From positions 25,672,603-25,736,602 of the forward strand of contig CP092880.1 in the NCBI GenBank assembly GCA_030710605.1: 64,000 nucleotides of DNA, read 5' to 3'. This DNA is from Cordylochernes scorpioides. Lineage: Eukaryota > Arthropoda > Arachnida > Pseudoscorpiones > Chernetidae. A program made the position numbers and the translations under genes. Below, in pieces: positions 30,701 through 41,151 of this stretch; the first letter of the stretch is position 1; each line of letters starts with the position of its first letter. The notes beneath the pieces were generated by a model that saw only the letters and a program-made list of their open reading frames with translations, was not told where the DNA came from and searched no databases.

Positions 30701-31572
30701 AGATTGTGGTCTTCATCAGTACATAGGTAACATCTGAGATTGATACTAGAGTATGGCTTAGTTTTTATTTATTTATTTTTTAATTAATCAGCCAGGCACG
30801 ATATTGAAATATTTGCGCCTATTACAGAGGAAACAAACAAAACAACAAACAAATTAGAATTGCTTTTGTACGTTTGTCTTTTTTCTCCTTGACCTTTCTC
30901 CTTGTATATAGCCAATTTGTTATGATGTAAAAAATTTATTGACACAAATATCCCTGAGTTTGGGATATCGCGTTATAGGATGTTAATAAAGTTAATTAAA
31001 CAAATTAGAATTAAATATTTACAAAAACACATGTTATATATTTATAAATGTATGTAATTCTGCTGTCTTCAAAGCTTATGTCCATAGATAATCTAAAATA
31101 CCCACTCCAAGAGTCTAGCAACAGTATCACTATAAAGGAAAGATCGAAAATGCAATATAACAGCGGTATGGTAGACTAAGCTGGCAAACCCGCTGTGAGG
31201 GTTCACAACTGATGAGCCAGGCCCTGCCATTAATTTTTCTATTGCAGTAAGGGCAGTAGGAATTGTTATTTTTTAAAAATAATCATAAGCGTCTATAATA
31301 GTTTTTAATTTTAAAAACACATGTATTATTCGCGGAGTTCATATAATTTATATAAACAAAGTTGCTGATGTAAGAGAGTTTAATGATTTAGATCAGGGAA
31401 CAAACGATGTCTCACTTCTGTAAAGTTGAGTATGGTTTAGTTGAGATGTCTTCTGTGTGGATATATCTGATATAAAGTCCTACCTGATTTCTTCAGCATC
31501 ATTGATTTAAACTTGCATTGAAATTAATTGTTTTTACTTGTAAATTCTTGTTGGGATCTTATATGCATTCAA

Positions 31573-31730
31573 TAATCTGGCTTTTTTTGATTTATCAAGA
31601 AAATGGGTTGGCCGAATATCAGGGAACAGGTTAAATTGTTCCACTAGATGGCGCTCTGCCATCTAAAAAGTACATGTGCTCGTGGTCAGGATATGCCTTC
31701 ATTATTTTTAATATCAACATCTGACCTTTT
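31573..31730. mobile_element. Foldback/MITE fragment in LR-A
   Basis: Orthologous position to 57800-57945; same GGGTTGGCC...GTGCTCGTGGTCAGG order. One terminus only. Confidence 0.6.
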
Positions 31731-32554
31731 TATTGTTTCTATTGTTTTTCATATAATAATCTATTGAGTTTCTTGCTGAATTTCTTAGGATTCCAACTTG
31801 GGATATCTTAATTCTTCTTATCACCATTATAGATTTCAAGATCAGCAGAATTATACAGGTTCCATATTTGTTTTGTATGAATAGTTTCTGTTACCCATGG
31901 TACTTAATTCTTCCATGTTCTCTTTTTAAATATTTCCTTGTTTTAGATTTGTAGTCGAGAAGAATCTGATCTTCTAAATCAGTAAATTTCAACAAAATAT
32001 CACAGATAATCTCTTAATTTATCAATGATTTCTTCTTTTTCCAAACTTGGTACTTTGAATAAAGATTTATTTTGTACTAAATACACATTTTTGAACTCTA
32101 ATAATTCGATTAGACAAATTTTAAGATATATTAAGAGAAAAAAATATATAAATATGATTAAAAGTTTGAAATTGTATCTTTTCTTTACTAAAAACATACC
32201 ATTGTTATTATACCAAACCTATCAAATTTTTTAAATAAAATAAAATCATGGCTAAAAATGGTTTTAAATATCTCCATATTATTCTTTTTACATGGATATT
32301 AAGAATTTGTATATTTCAGGAATGTCATTTTCCTATAGGATTTCTCTACATGAGTGATCACTTTCAAAGATATCAATCAAATCTATTTCTTAAGAACTTT
32401 GGTATTTTCAATATTTAAATATGAAATTATCTGATTTATTTACATGGGATGATATCAAATATAAGAAGTAAATAATTTTCCTTAAGATTTTGTTAAGGGA
32501 AACACAAATTTTACAGCATTTTACATTTTAAGATATAGGTGTGCATAGGTTTTA

Positions 32555-32698
32555 TGAGAGACATTGCTGGCAGTGTTGGAGTGTAAGCTCCAGGGGGAAA
32601 GATCGAGGGGAAGGAGGCGATGGGGATACACAGACGATCAAATACAATAGACTGAATGACACACCTACGAGGAGTTGAAGATGATGGCGGAGGAAATG
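32555..32698 (-). repeat. Short unique body next to the satellite, copy 1
   Basis: About 145 bp homologous, in antisense, to 63505-63655. Read on the minus strand it follows the 55-bp satellite and ends CACTGCCAGCAATGTCTC. Confidence 0.55.
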
Positions 32699-33130
32699 TG
32701 GAGGGACCATGTGGTCACCCTCAGTAGAAGAAGGCATTGAAGGAGAGAGATATGGAGAGACCATGTGGCCCACCCTCAATAGAGGAAGGCACTGAAGGAG
32801 GGGGATATGGAGAGACCATGTGGCCCACCCTCAGTAGAGAAAGGCACTGAAGGAGGCAGATATAGAGAGACCATATGGCCCACCTTCAGTAGAGGAAGAC
32901 ATTGAAGGAGGGAGATATGGAGAGACCATGTGGCCCACCCTCAATAGAGGAAGGCACTGAAGGAGGGGGATATGGAGAGACCATGTGGCCCACCCTCAGT
33001 AGAGAAAGGCACTGAAGGAGGGAGATATAGAGAGACCATATGGTCCACCCTCAGTAGAGGAAGACATTGAAGGAGGAAGTATGGAGTGACCACGTGGCCC
33101 ACCCTCAGTAGTGGAAGGTACTGAAAGAAG
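32699..33130. repeat. 55-bp satellite, about eight units with 165-bp order
   Basis: Unit GGAGAGACCATGTGGCCCAC plus 35 bp. Units 2-3-4 match units 5-6-7 better than they match each other (shared GGGGGATAT, AGAGAAAGG and ACCATATGG variants), giving a 165-bp higher-order period. Other arrays lie at 58985-59190 and, inverted, at 63335-63520. Confidence 0.85.
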
Positions 33131-33570
33131 AAAGGAAGGATATTTTATGAGCGGACCTAAAACATCAGTTAGTTTTTATACCTTAAAAAATTACCTCCAA
33201 TATTTGCTTCAGACACTATCTGGCATAAGTTTTAAGACCATTATATAAAATCCTGATATTTGAATAACCAAAAGCCTGGAACTATTCTGGAATGTGGGAT
33301 ATACTGATAGGCAGCAACCTATATTTCCAGGCTCAAAACTGGCCATACAAGACCACTCCTCTTCCAGAATGGTGTAAAGACGCTCCTATAAAGCACCATC
33401 TACAGGACCAAAGTGACTTCGCCAGACCACCTCTTGGAATGCATGAGAGCCTCAAGTCAGGACCTATATACCAACCCTACCAAGATTGTGAATTTGATCT
33501 ATGAATTTAGTCTCGATGACTTTGTATAATAATATATTTGGATAATAATAAATATATATATATATATATA
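33131..33570. other. Unassigned spacer
   Basis: Contains a 70-codon ORF (33292-33504) with no recognisable motif and a (TA)n run at 33551-33570. Nothing further supported. Confidence 0.4.
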
Positions 33571-33889
33571 TGTGGCAATATAGTGATAATAATGTGGTGG
33601 GGAAAGAGAAATAATCACACCACAAATTGGAGAAGGGAACCCAGACAACCAGCGAGAGAGAGAGGAGGGGGGGGGGGGTCCCCGCCGGGCCTGCCACCGC
33701 TGAGCGGCCAGCCGTTCGTATCGCACACAATCACCAACTGTCTCCAAAGTCCCGAGGTGTTAAGTGACGGACCCCAGGAGCCCCTTGGAATGTCGCTGAT
33801 GTCTAAAGTGACACCCTTTAGCTGCCCATCTCTCTCTGGGTTGACTGTAGGTTTGCTTTATTATTCCAGGAAGAGTATATATTATGACA
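33571..33889 (-). repeat. LTR (3') of the non-coding element
   Basis: 319 bp including a GA-rich block and a G13 run at about 33667-33679, which is shorter in the other LTR. Confidence 0.75.
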
Positions 33890-36032
33890 TATAGCCCCCG
33901 TTGAAGAAGGCTGAACATGGTTTGAGTATACTTAAAGCTGGAGAAGCCAGGAATAGAGAAAATAATTTTACAGTTGAAATTAATTAACGTTATGGTGACA
34001 TAGTTTTATGTAAATAAAATATTGTATAGTACACAAGTAAATATTATTTACAAGCAATTTTACAACACCGGAGAGTTTGATATTTAAGGGAATTTTTGAT
34101 AATATCAAAGCTATAAAAGGCTATATACAATAACATCTAATGTATTATAAGGGAAATTATAACGAGAAGGGGAGCCACATACACATGGTAAAATTCTGAA
34201 GGTCATTAAGACTGGGGAACTCTACACTTTAAGATAATTTTCAGGCGGACATGGCAAGAGGAAACTTGGCATGGGCTTTCTATGCTATAGGTGTAGAGTA
34301 CGAGAAATGAGATTGATGTTGGAAATTGTGTGAGCTCAGGACTGAGGTAAATATAGAACTACATACAATGTTAGAATTTTGGCGAACAGGGCGAGGGGAA
34401 ACTTGCTTTGGGCTATTCTACCTTATCTATGCAGTTACTCGTGTAGCGAGTCCGAGGAGAAAAGTCCCGTGTGTAGGTGAGGAAGTCGAATGGACTTATA
34501 TTTAATTTGCGAAGATAAAATAGTTCGAGATGCAAAGGTAGAATATAGGCGGACAGAGCGAAGGGAAACTTGCTTTGGGCCTTTCTACCTTAATTATTTC
34601 GATACTATGAGACTTTAGTAGTTTTAACTAATTAGAGGAAAGTATGCGCGCACAGTGCCTAAAATTGGGACGAGGACGGCGTTGTCCTTTACAGGTGACA
34701 AGCTACTCGGACACGAGGTGTTTGAACCGTCGTGGGAGCTTGTGCGAGGCGATGATTTCGCGGTGGGTTGAACGTCAAACCCATGTCTGCGCGAAATAAT
34801 GACGGACCGGACAAAATCAGCGACGATGTTTAACGTACATCCGTGGGAAATATCGGAAGTAGGTTATATCGTGCTGGTTTGGACAAGGGACAAACATAGA
34901 TTTGAAGACAGGGTCCGTGTGGCGAACGTGTGGCGCGAGAAGAAGGAGCGAACTGTGCCGTTCGATGCAGATTGTTCAAGTACGAACAAAAAGGAGTTGA
35001 TAAACATCTAGCAGTTAGTCAATCTGCATCCTGTGACGAACACACCAGTGGCTAGATGGTGTGGGTCGGTGGATATGCTAGAGAGAAACTACAAAATATA
35101 TAATCATAAATCAAGGGTGAAGATTAGGATTTTGAAATGACAATATTGTTGGCAATAATTATCGATAATTGATTAATCAATAATTCTATAAAAGGTCCTG
35201 AGCTGGTATAAGGTTGACAAAGTTGTAAGAATAAGTGGGACATTAAGGGGAAGATAGATATGAGTCACCAAGGGTTGGTTGTAAGCAAGGCTCACGTGGT
35301 GGTTGGAATTCTTCGACGCCTGAATTACAGAGTGGATTTTGAGTCGTTTAGGGAAAGGAATTATTTTTCGTGAGCCGTGCTTACAAGTAGGAGAGAAGGT
35401 CATATACAAATAGGTATACAAATGTTTAGGTTAAATTGATTATGAAAAATCTATTGTCAATAGGCGTGGAGAGAATAAATTGAACTAAACTAATTTTAGA
35501 AAATATTGGCATCAGAGTTTACAAGGAATGACCTTTTTGAAGAATGAATGGTAGGGGTAGAAACAATTACACTCACAGGTTATGCTGGTTGAGGGCGCAA
35601 GTAGGTACATTAAGTTCATTGAGAGAGGGTTCTTTCTGCTGATATTGTACGGGACAGTGTTGTCCCCCACAGTAGTGTCAGGGATATGGCGGAGTCTTGT
35701 CCATGATGATGGAAGGTGTCCTGCTCTGGAGCGACGATCGCTCTTGGGCAGATCTAGTACTGGGAGAAGTGTGCGGCAGGTTCATCACCGTCGTATGTGA
35801 TTAGTTCTTCGGGATCACGGTTCAAAAGTTGGTCGAGACAGAGGGTGAGATTTCGAAGAAAAGCGGCTACAGTAGAGTAGGTCGTTGAGTCTTGTGGAAT
35901 TTGGTTGTGGGTTTGTCCGATCATCGTGGTGTTGCTACTTGTTTTCTTCATACTCTGGTATATGAGGGATTTGCTTCCCGGCCAGGTCTTATCCTGTCGA
36001 CTCTTCTGTGATAAGATCCTGTCGACTTTTTA

Positions 36033-36344
36033 TGTGGCAATATAGTGATAATAATGTGGTGAGGAAAGAGAAATAATCACACCACAAATTGGAGAAGGGA
36101 ACCCAGGCAACCAGCGAGAGAGAGGGGGGGGGGTCCCCGCCGGGCCTGCCACCGCTGAGCGGCCGGCCGTTCGTATCGCACACAATCACCAGCTGTCTCC
36201 AAAGTCCCAAGGTGTTAAGTGACGGACCCCAGGAGCCCCTTGGAATGTCGCTGATGTCTAAAGTGACACCCTTTAGCTGCCCATCTCTCTCTGGATTGAC
36301 TGTAGGTTTGTTTTATTATTCCAGGAAGAGTATATATTATGACA
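36033..36344 (-). repeat. LTR (5') of the non-coding element
   Basis: 312 bp; differs from its partner mainly in homopolymer length and a few substitutions. Confidence 0.75.
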
Positions 36345-36352
36345 TATGTATA

Positions 36353-36529
36353 TAGTAGAACCTCCCCATTAGCGGACACCCCGCTAGCGGACACCTCTCT
36401 ACAAAGGACAGTCTTCATTTGCAAAATTACCTTTTTTACAATTTAGAAACTCTCTGGTAAGAGGACATCTCTCCCTGAAAGACAATTTGGCTTTGCAATT
36501 TGATGTCCTTTACATGGAGGTTCAACTGT
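36353..36529. mobile_element. Pogo/Tigger-like MITE
   Basis: Terminal inverted repeats AGTAGAACCTCC and GGAGGTTCAACTGTA, 177 bp, in a TA-rich site. The internal CTACAAAGGACAG and TAAGAGGACATCTCTC blocks are shared with 37163-37347. It sits 9 bp from the preceding LTR. Confidence 0.75.
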
Positions 36530-37162
36530 ATATATATATATAAAGGTTGAATAGGTAGATCTGATAGTGTATGGGTGAGAATATTGTGATCTATAGGAGG
36601 GAATTGAAGTTAAGATGAGAGAACAACTGAATAATGGTTGTTAGATTATCTGTAAGTTAGATTATATAAATTGGCCTGCCCAATGTATCCTCTAACAGAT
36701 TATTACTACAGGAGTGCTGTGAGTTTCAAGCTTTGGTTGAGGGAGCACATATGTGTATGTAGCACATAATACTGACCATGTTTCTGATCCTTATTAGCAG
36801 AACCTGGCATACTTGCCACTTCATTTATTTGAATTAACACAGAAATGGAATATTGAAATAATTATCATAATCATTGTGGCTTTATTATAATTAATTGTTT
36901 ATTTTAAAAGGAAAATATTTATATATATATAAATAACTAAAATATTTCAATGTTCTAAATTAAAAAGAAAACAATATTATTAATCTCAAAGCGTAGAATG
37001 CCTATACAGCCGGAATAAAAAAATAATAATAACACTTGTGACATTCACAACAGCACTGCAAAGTGAAATTTAACCTGCCCCGAAAGCTAAAGTGGGCAGG
37101 CGCAATCCTAAAGTTTTCTGGTCACCGCTGGCCTCTGTAATACCTTGTTAGCGGTAAAGTTG
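36530..37162. other. AT-rich DNA without genes
   Basis: Contains a short repeat at 36713-36775 (related to 6536-6600) and otherwise nothing recognised. Confidence 0.45.
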
Positions 37163-37347
37163 TACAGTAGAACCTCTTTGAAAGAGAAGAGGACACTCTC
37201 TCTTGAAGACACCACTCTACAAAGTACCGTTTTCATTAACAAAATTAACATTTTCACAATTTAGCCACTCTCCGGTAAGAGGACATCTCTCTGTAAAGAC
37301 AATATGGCTCTGCAATTAGGTGTCCTTTACAGGGAGGTTCTATTGTA
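37163..37347. mobile_element. Pogo/Tigger-like MITE
   Basis: TACAGTAGAACCTC at left and GGGAGGTTCTATTGTA at right, 185 bp, with TA at both ends as expected for a pogo-type target. Confidence 0.8.
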
Positions 37348-37359
37348 TGTGTAAATAAC

Positions 37360-37497
37360 AATTAACTGTCAAAATATGAATGGTCGAATTGTTGATAGTG
37401 TCGAATTACCATTTGTTATTTGATAGGCTGGAGGTCGGGACATCAAAACATGGTCGAATTATGGTAAGGTGGCAAATTAATGATGTTATACTGTATA
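37360..37497. mobile_element. Second pogo-like MITE, degenerate
   Basis: Contains GGTCGAATT three times in variant form and ends ATACTGTATA; possibly a different subfamily related to 2590-2712. Boundaries uncertain. Confidence 0.35.
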
Positions 37498-37608
37498 TTG
37501 TTACATCAATTTTAATGCGCCTTACGTTTATTCAAAATATTATATGATATTCAATATTTATTTAAAACAGGATATTTAGATTATCATCATTCCTTTTATT
37601 TAGAGGAA

Positions 37609-38295
37609 GCGTTTCAAACCCTGAAAACAGCACTATTAAGTCCACCAATTTTAGGTCACTTCAATCCAAATGCGCCTACTCATACTGATGCGTCCAACAT
37701 CGGCATAGGTACAACACTTGTCCAAGACATCGGCGGTGAAGAGAAGGTGATCTCATATTTGAGTCGTACCCTAAGTAAAGCGGAGAAAAATTATTCAACC
37801 ACGGAAAAAGAATGTCTGGCCGTTGTCTGGTCAATGTCAAAATTACGGCCCTACATTTATGTAAGACACTTTAAAATAGTAACAGACCATCACGCCTTAT
37901 GCTGGCTCAAAAACTTGAAGGATCCAACAGGTCGATTGGCAAGATGGGCATTGAAAATTCAAGAATATGACTTCGTTATAATACATAAATAAGGAAAGAA
38001 GCATCTGGACGCCGATAGCTTATCAAAGGGATCCTTACCAGAACCTGATTGGGAGGAGGATTTTGAAAGGATATTTTTAAATCAAATAACAGACGAAGAG
38101 GATAAGTTTATCGAAAGTGTTAAGAGAAACCTTAATGGAAGCAGGCGATCAATTGCGCAAAACTTTAAAGAAGAAGAAGGATGCCTCTTTAAGAAAAACC
38201 CCAACCCTGAAGACAGGGCGTGGTTGCTTGTGGTTCCAGAGAAGAAAAAGAGAGAAATTATGAAAGAATATCACAATCATATGTCGAATGGCCAT
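37609..38295 (+). pseudogene. Ty3/gypsy RNase H and integrase start, cut by a gap
   Basis: Plus strand: [61 protein letters not shown] (RNase H), then one in-frame TAA after VIIHK (37990), DADSLSKGSLPEPDW and the integrase zinc-domain start MKEYHNHMSNGH, where the N run begins. The upstream RT is missing. Confidence 0.85.
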
Positions 38296-38395
38296 NNNNN
38301 NNNNNNNNNNNNNNNNNNNNNNNNNNNNNNNNNNNNNNNNNNNNNNNNNNNNNNNNNNNNNNNNNNNNNNNNNNNNNNNNNNNNNNNNNNNNNNN
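38296..38395. other. Assembly gap, 100 N
   Basis: Exactly 100 N, probably a placeholder of unknown true length. It cuts a gypsy integrase on the left and an LR fragment on the right. Confidence 0.99.
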
Positions 38396-38659
38396 TCTAC
38401 AATAGTGTTCACTTTTGAAGATATCAATCAAATCTAATTCTTAAGATATTTTGTCTTGGACGTGTCCTTTTTTTTCTCTCTCTCTCTCTCTCTTTTTTTT
38501 GGGGGGGGGGGGCTCAAAAATCATTCCATTAAGTTAGTAGCCCGTAAAACCATATTCTCTCTTAGGATCTTTGGTATTTTTAAATATTTTAATATGAAAT
38601 TATCTGATTAATTCAAATGGGATCATATAATGTCTATGAAGTAAATGAAGTTTCATAAG
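38396..38659. repeat. LR repeat copy C, fragment
   Basis: GATATCAATCAAATCTA and AATATGAAATTATCTGATTA match 32365-32460 and 58695-58800. A foreign stretch of T, (CT)n, T and G12 (about 38450-38575) is inserted in it. It ends where BEL2 starts. Confidence 0.65.
38465..38512. repeat. T / (CT)n / T / G12 low-complexity tract
   Basis: A pyrimidine tract followed by twelve G. Homopolymers here are likely to be mis-sized. Confidence 0.9.
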
Positions 38660-38803
38660 TGTTGGCGCGATAAGGACTGTCTGCCCTAGGTGCCCTTAAA
38701 ATCAGATATTGAGGGACCACTCTCCCAAGTGGAGACAATTTCAGGCTGTAAAGGAGGTTCAGTAAGACGCCCGAGACCAGCCTCACTTCACACACTGACC
38801 TTT
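38660..38803 (-). repeat. BEL2 3' LTR, distal piece
   Basis: TGTTGGCGCGATAAGG... matches 52558-52700. Ends in CCTTT (38799-38803), the BEL3 target duplication. Confidence 0.85.
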
Positions 38804-38971
38804 TGTCGGGAAAAGAATATGTTAATCTTCTCCTCTGTATAGATTTATATCTTTTGAAACTATGTAAATTTAATTCATTTGTTGTAGTTGTAATTCACTG
38901 GTTGGACTCTCGTGTTGTTGCTTGGCTTGTTCGAGATCATTGCCAGATTCCTGCCCTCGAGACAACGGAAT
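38804..38971 (+). repeat. BEL3 5' LTR, truncated
   Basis: Matches the 3' LTR from TGTCGGGAAAAG to GAGACAACGGAATT, with an internal loss of roughly 65-75 bp and loss of the last 140 bp plus the primer site. Confidence 0.7.
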
Positions 38972-38984
38972 TCCGCAAGAGAAC

Positions 38985-40020
38985 CATGCTCCGCACATCT
39001 TTATCCAAGTATGGGAAAAAAATAGAGGAATCTGACGTGCATAAGGAGTGTGACCACGAGAAACAGCTGCTGGAACAGATTTCGGATGTCTACGGAGAAC
39101 TGAGGCGGGTAGACGAAGAAATCGATAAATTGATATACATTAAAGATCTAGAGAAAGTCCTAAGAATGGTGGAGGAATACCGGGAGAAGGCCGTGACGTG
39201 GAAATCTTTGTTAAAGAGAAGAGGTCTGGTGGAAGCGGACGGAATGCAGATGGCAACAACAACGGCTACGAAGAAGCAATATCCAGGAGAAATCAGTCGA
39301 CCTGCTGTAACTGGGATGGTTAAGTTGCCCAAATTGACAATATAAAGATTCTGCGAGGAAATTGGTCAGTGGTTGAACTATTGAAATGCCTTCGATTCAT
39401 CAATCAACAGAAATGAACATTTGACAAAGATAGATAAATTTAACTATCTTAAGGCCTACTTGGGTGGAACGGAGTCCAAGACCGTGGAAGGATTTTGCCT
39501 ATCTGAAGAAAATTATGATAAGGCCGTTGAATTGTTGAAGGAACGCTTCGGAAAAAAGAAAAGGTTGATCGATATGCATATGAACAACCTTTTAGCCTTC
39601 AATCCACTTAGAGTGTAGAAAGACGTGAGCGCTTCTAGAGAATTGTATGGAAGAATCCTGGTGCAGATTAGGACTTTGGAGTCGTTGAGTGTTGTCGTTG
39701 AAAGCTACGGGAATTTATTGTGCCCTTTGCTCCTCAAGCTATTGCCGTCAGACTTAAAGCTTGAATTACACAGGGAATTCACAGGAGCTTTTTCTCTCGG
39801 AGATTTTATTGAATTATTGAAGAGACAATTGATTGCATTGGAGAGCACGTTCGGTACGCGAGACGAAATAATAACCAGCCGACCATCAAATGAGCGCCTT
39901 CAGTCACAGATCTCTATCGTGAAGTATCGAAGAAATGAGAGGAATCCCCTGCCCACGGCTGCTGGTTTTTTTTTAATGCCTCTGAAGCAGGGAATAGGAA
40001 GAAGAATTTCGTTTTTGTGA
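38985..40020 (+). pseudogene. BEL3 gag
   Basis: A coiled-coil-like head (KQLLEQISDVYGELRRVDEE), then VKLPKLTI, GQWLNY, FDSSINRNEHLTKIDKFNYL and YLGGTESKTVEGF, the DUF1759 capsid core of BEL/Pao (39320-39500), and LLKERFGKKKRLIDMHMNNL. At least two stops (39343, 39616) and one shift break it. The product would be the gag precursor. Confidence 0.8.
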
Positions 40021-40063
40021 AAGAGGAGATCATGAGGGTACAAAGTGCGGATTTGCGGAAAAT

Positions 40064-40891
40064 TTGACATTGAAAGATAAATTAGGAAAATTAAGGAAGA
40101 AAGCGGTTTGTTTCAGATGCCTGAAATTTGGTCGTTTGAGCAAATTCTGCAAAGTTAGGGAAAGTTCCACCAATTGTGGGGAATTGAGACATTTAAGGAT
40201 TATGTGCCCCAGGAAGGACCTGAATGAGAAGATCGCTACTCCAGCCCGAGGGATAATGAAAGATGAGACTTTGACCAATCTGACGACGACGCCTGTGGTG
40301 TTGTTACCCACAATGCGAGTAACTATCAGAGGAAAGTGTAAGAAGAGAATGGGAAGAATATTGATCGATACGGGATCTCAGAGGTCTTATGTACTCCAGA
40401 GTACGGCAGAAGAAATGGGATATGAATGTTACAAACAAGAGTCTCTTCGCCACTCTTTGTTTGGTGGATCAAACACAGAGTTGTACGAACATGGAGTTTA
40501 TGATATCAGGTTGACTAATTTAGACGGATCTTATGGCTGTAATTTTGAAGCGCTGAACCAATATGTTATCTGCGACAGCGTGCCCAAGGTCCATCAGGAT
40601 AAATGGATGCAAGAACTTAGTGCTCATGACATAGAATTGACTGATATACAAAAGGGACCTCTTGAGATTCTTTAAGGAGCAGACATTTCTGGAAAATTAC
40701 TAACCGGAGAGCATAGAAAACTTCCTTCTGGGTTTGTGGCGGTGCAGACGAGGTTGGGCTGGACTTTAATGGGCAAGATTCCGGCCACAGAAGAAACTAG
40801 CTTTAATGGACTTTGCACAACTTCGCTGTTGACTAGTGATTTGGAGAATTTATGGGGATTATATAGAGGATATTGTTATCTCAGATACTCG
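40064..40891 (+). pseudogene. BEL3 zinc region, protease and linker
   Basis: A zinc-binding stretch CFRCLKFGRLSKFC, C..CGELRHLRIMC (about 40108-40210); aspartic protease GRILIDTGSQRSYVL (about 40352-40396) with DTG intact; PLEIL then a stop (40675), ADISGKLL, and TRLGWTLMGK (40745-40775), which in BEL/Pao leads into RT. It stops at the LINE insertion at 40891. Confidence 0.82.
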
Positions 40892-41151
40892 TTTTTTTTT
40901 TATTTATTTATTATCATTTACAAAGCACGCGATATCCGTCTTGGATATTTGCATGCAAAAACAAGTTTGGGAGCTTATTTACAGAAATTATTAATATGAT
41001 TTTAGTTATTATAATAGAAATTATAAACATTTTTATCAGTTAGTTAACGATTTAATTACCCTATAATGAATATTAGTGAACATCACAGATAAGAACAGAA
41101 ATTTAGAGCTATTTACAGCATATAACTATATATCAGTTATTAGAGCCCAGG

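Larger units (their letters stand above)
27834..33130. repeat. LR repeat copy A, right part
   Basis: It aligns almost throughout with 54510-59185 in the same order and orientation. Landmarks: GGAAAACCA.TTTGTCATCTGC, the SINE-like block, AGACAATTACCT, CAGCACTGTTGGACACTGACA, CCAGAGCCAACAGCCTAGTA, an antisense LINE-A 3' end, a T-rich block and the 55-bp satellite. No ORF of note is conserved between the two copies. The GC-richer core at 28700-29250 (55370-55910) is the best conserved part. This is a composite or non-autonomous repeat of unknown class. Confidence 0.75.
33571..36344 (-). mobile_element. Non-coding LTR element
   Basis: LTRs 33571-33889 (319 bp) and 36033-36344 (312 bp), nearly the same, TGTGGCAATA...ATTATGACA on the plus strand. 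In minus orientation a purine tract ACGGGGGCTATA touches the 3' LTR (33890-33901), and the leader starts AGTCGACAGGATC. The 2.1-kb interior has no pol; the longest credible ORF is 65 aa (35951-35754). Three 45-bp internal repeats (about 34241, 34378, 34549; GAGGGGAAACTTGCTTTGGGC) occur. No exact target duplication is seen (TATA versus TATG). Best read as a large-derivative, non-autonomous element. Confidence 0.7.

Noticed and set aside
31190..31240. tRNA-like fold around GGCAAACCCGCTGTGAGGGTTC
   Set aside because: No A box, anticodon stem or acceptor pairing could be assembled; it is part of LR.
33538..33894. 118-codon ORF through the G-rich LTR
   Set aside because: It lies within an LTR, crosses a G13 run and is not conserved with the partner LTR in frame.
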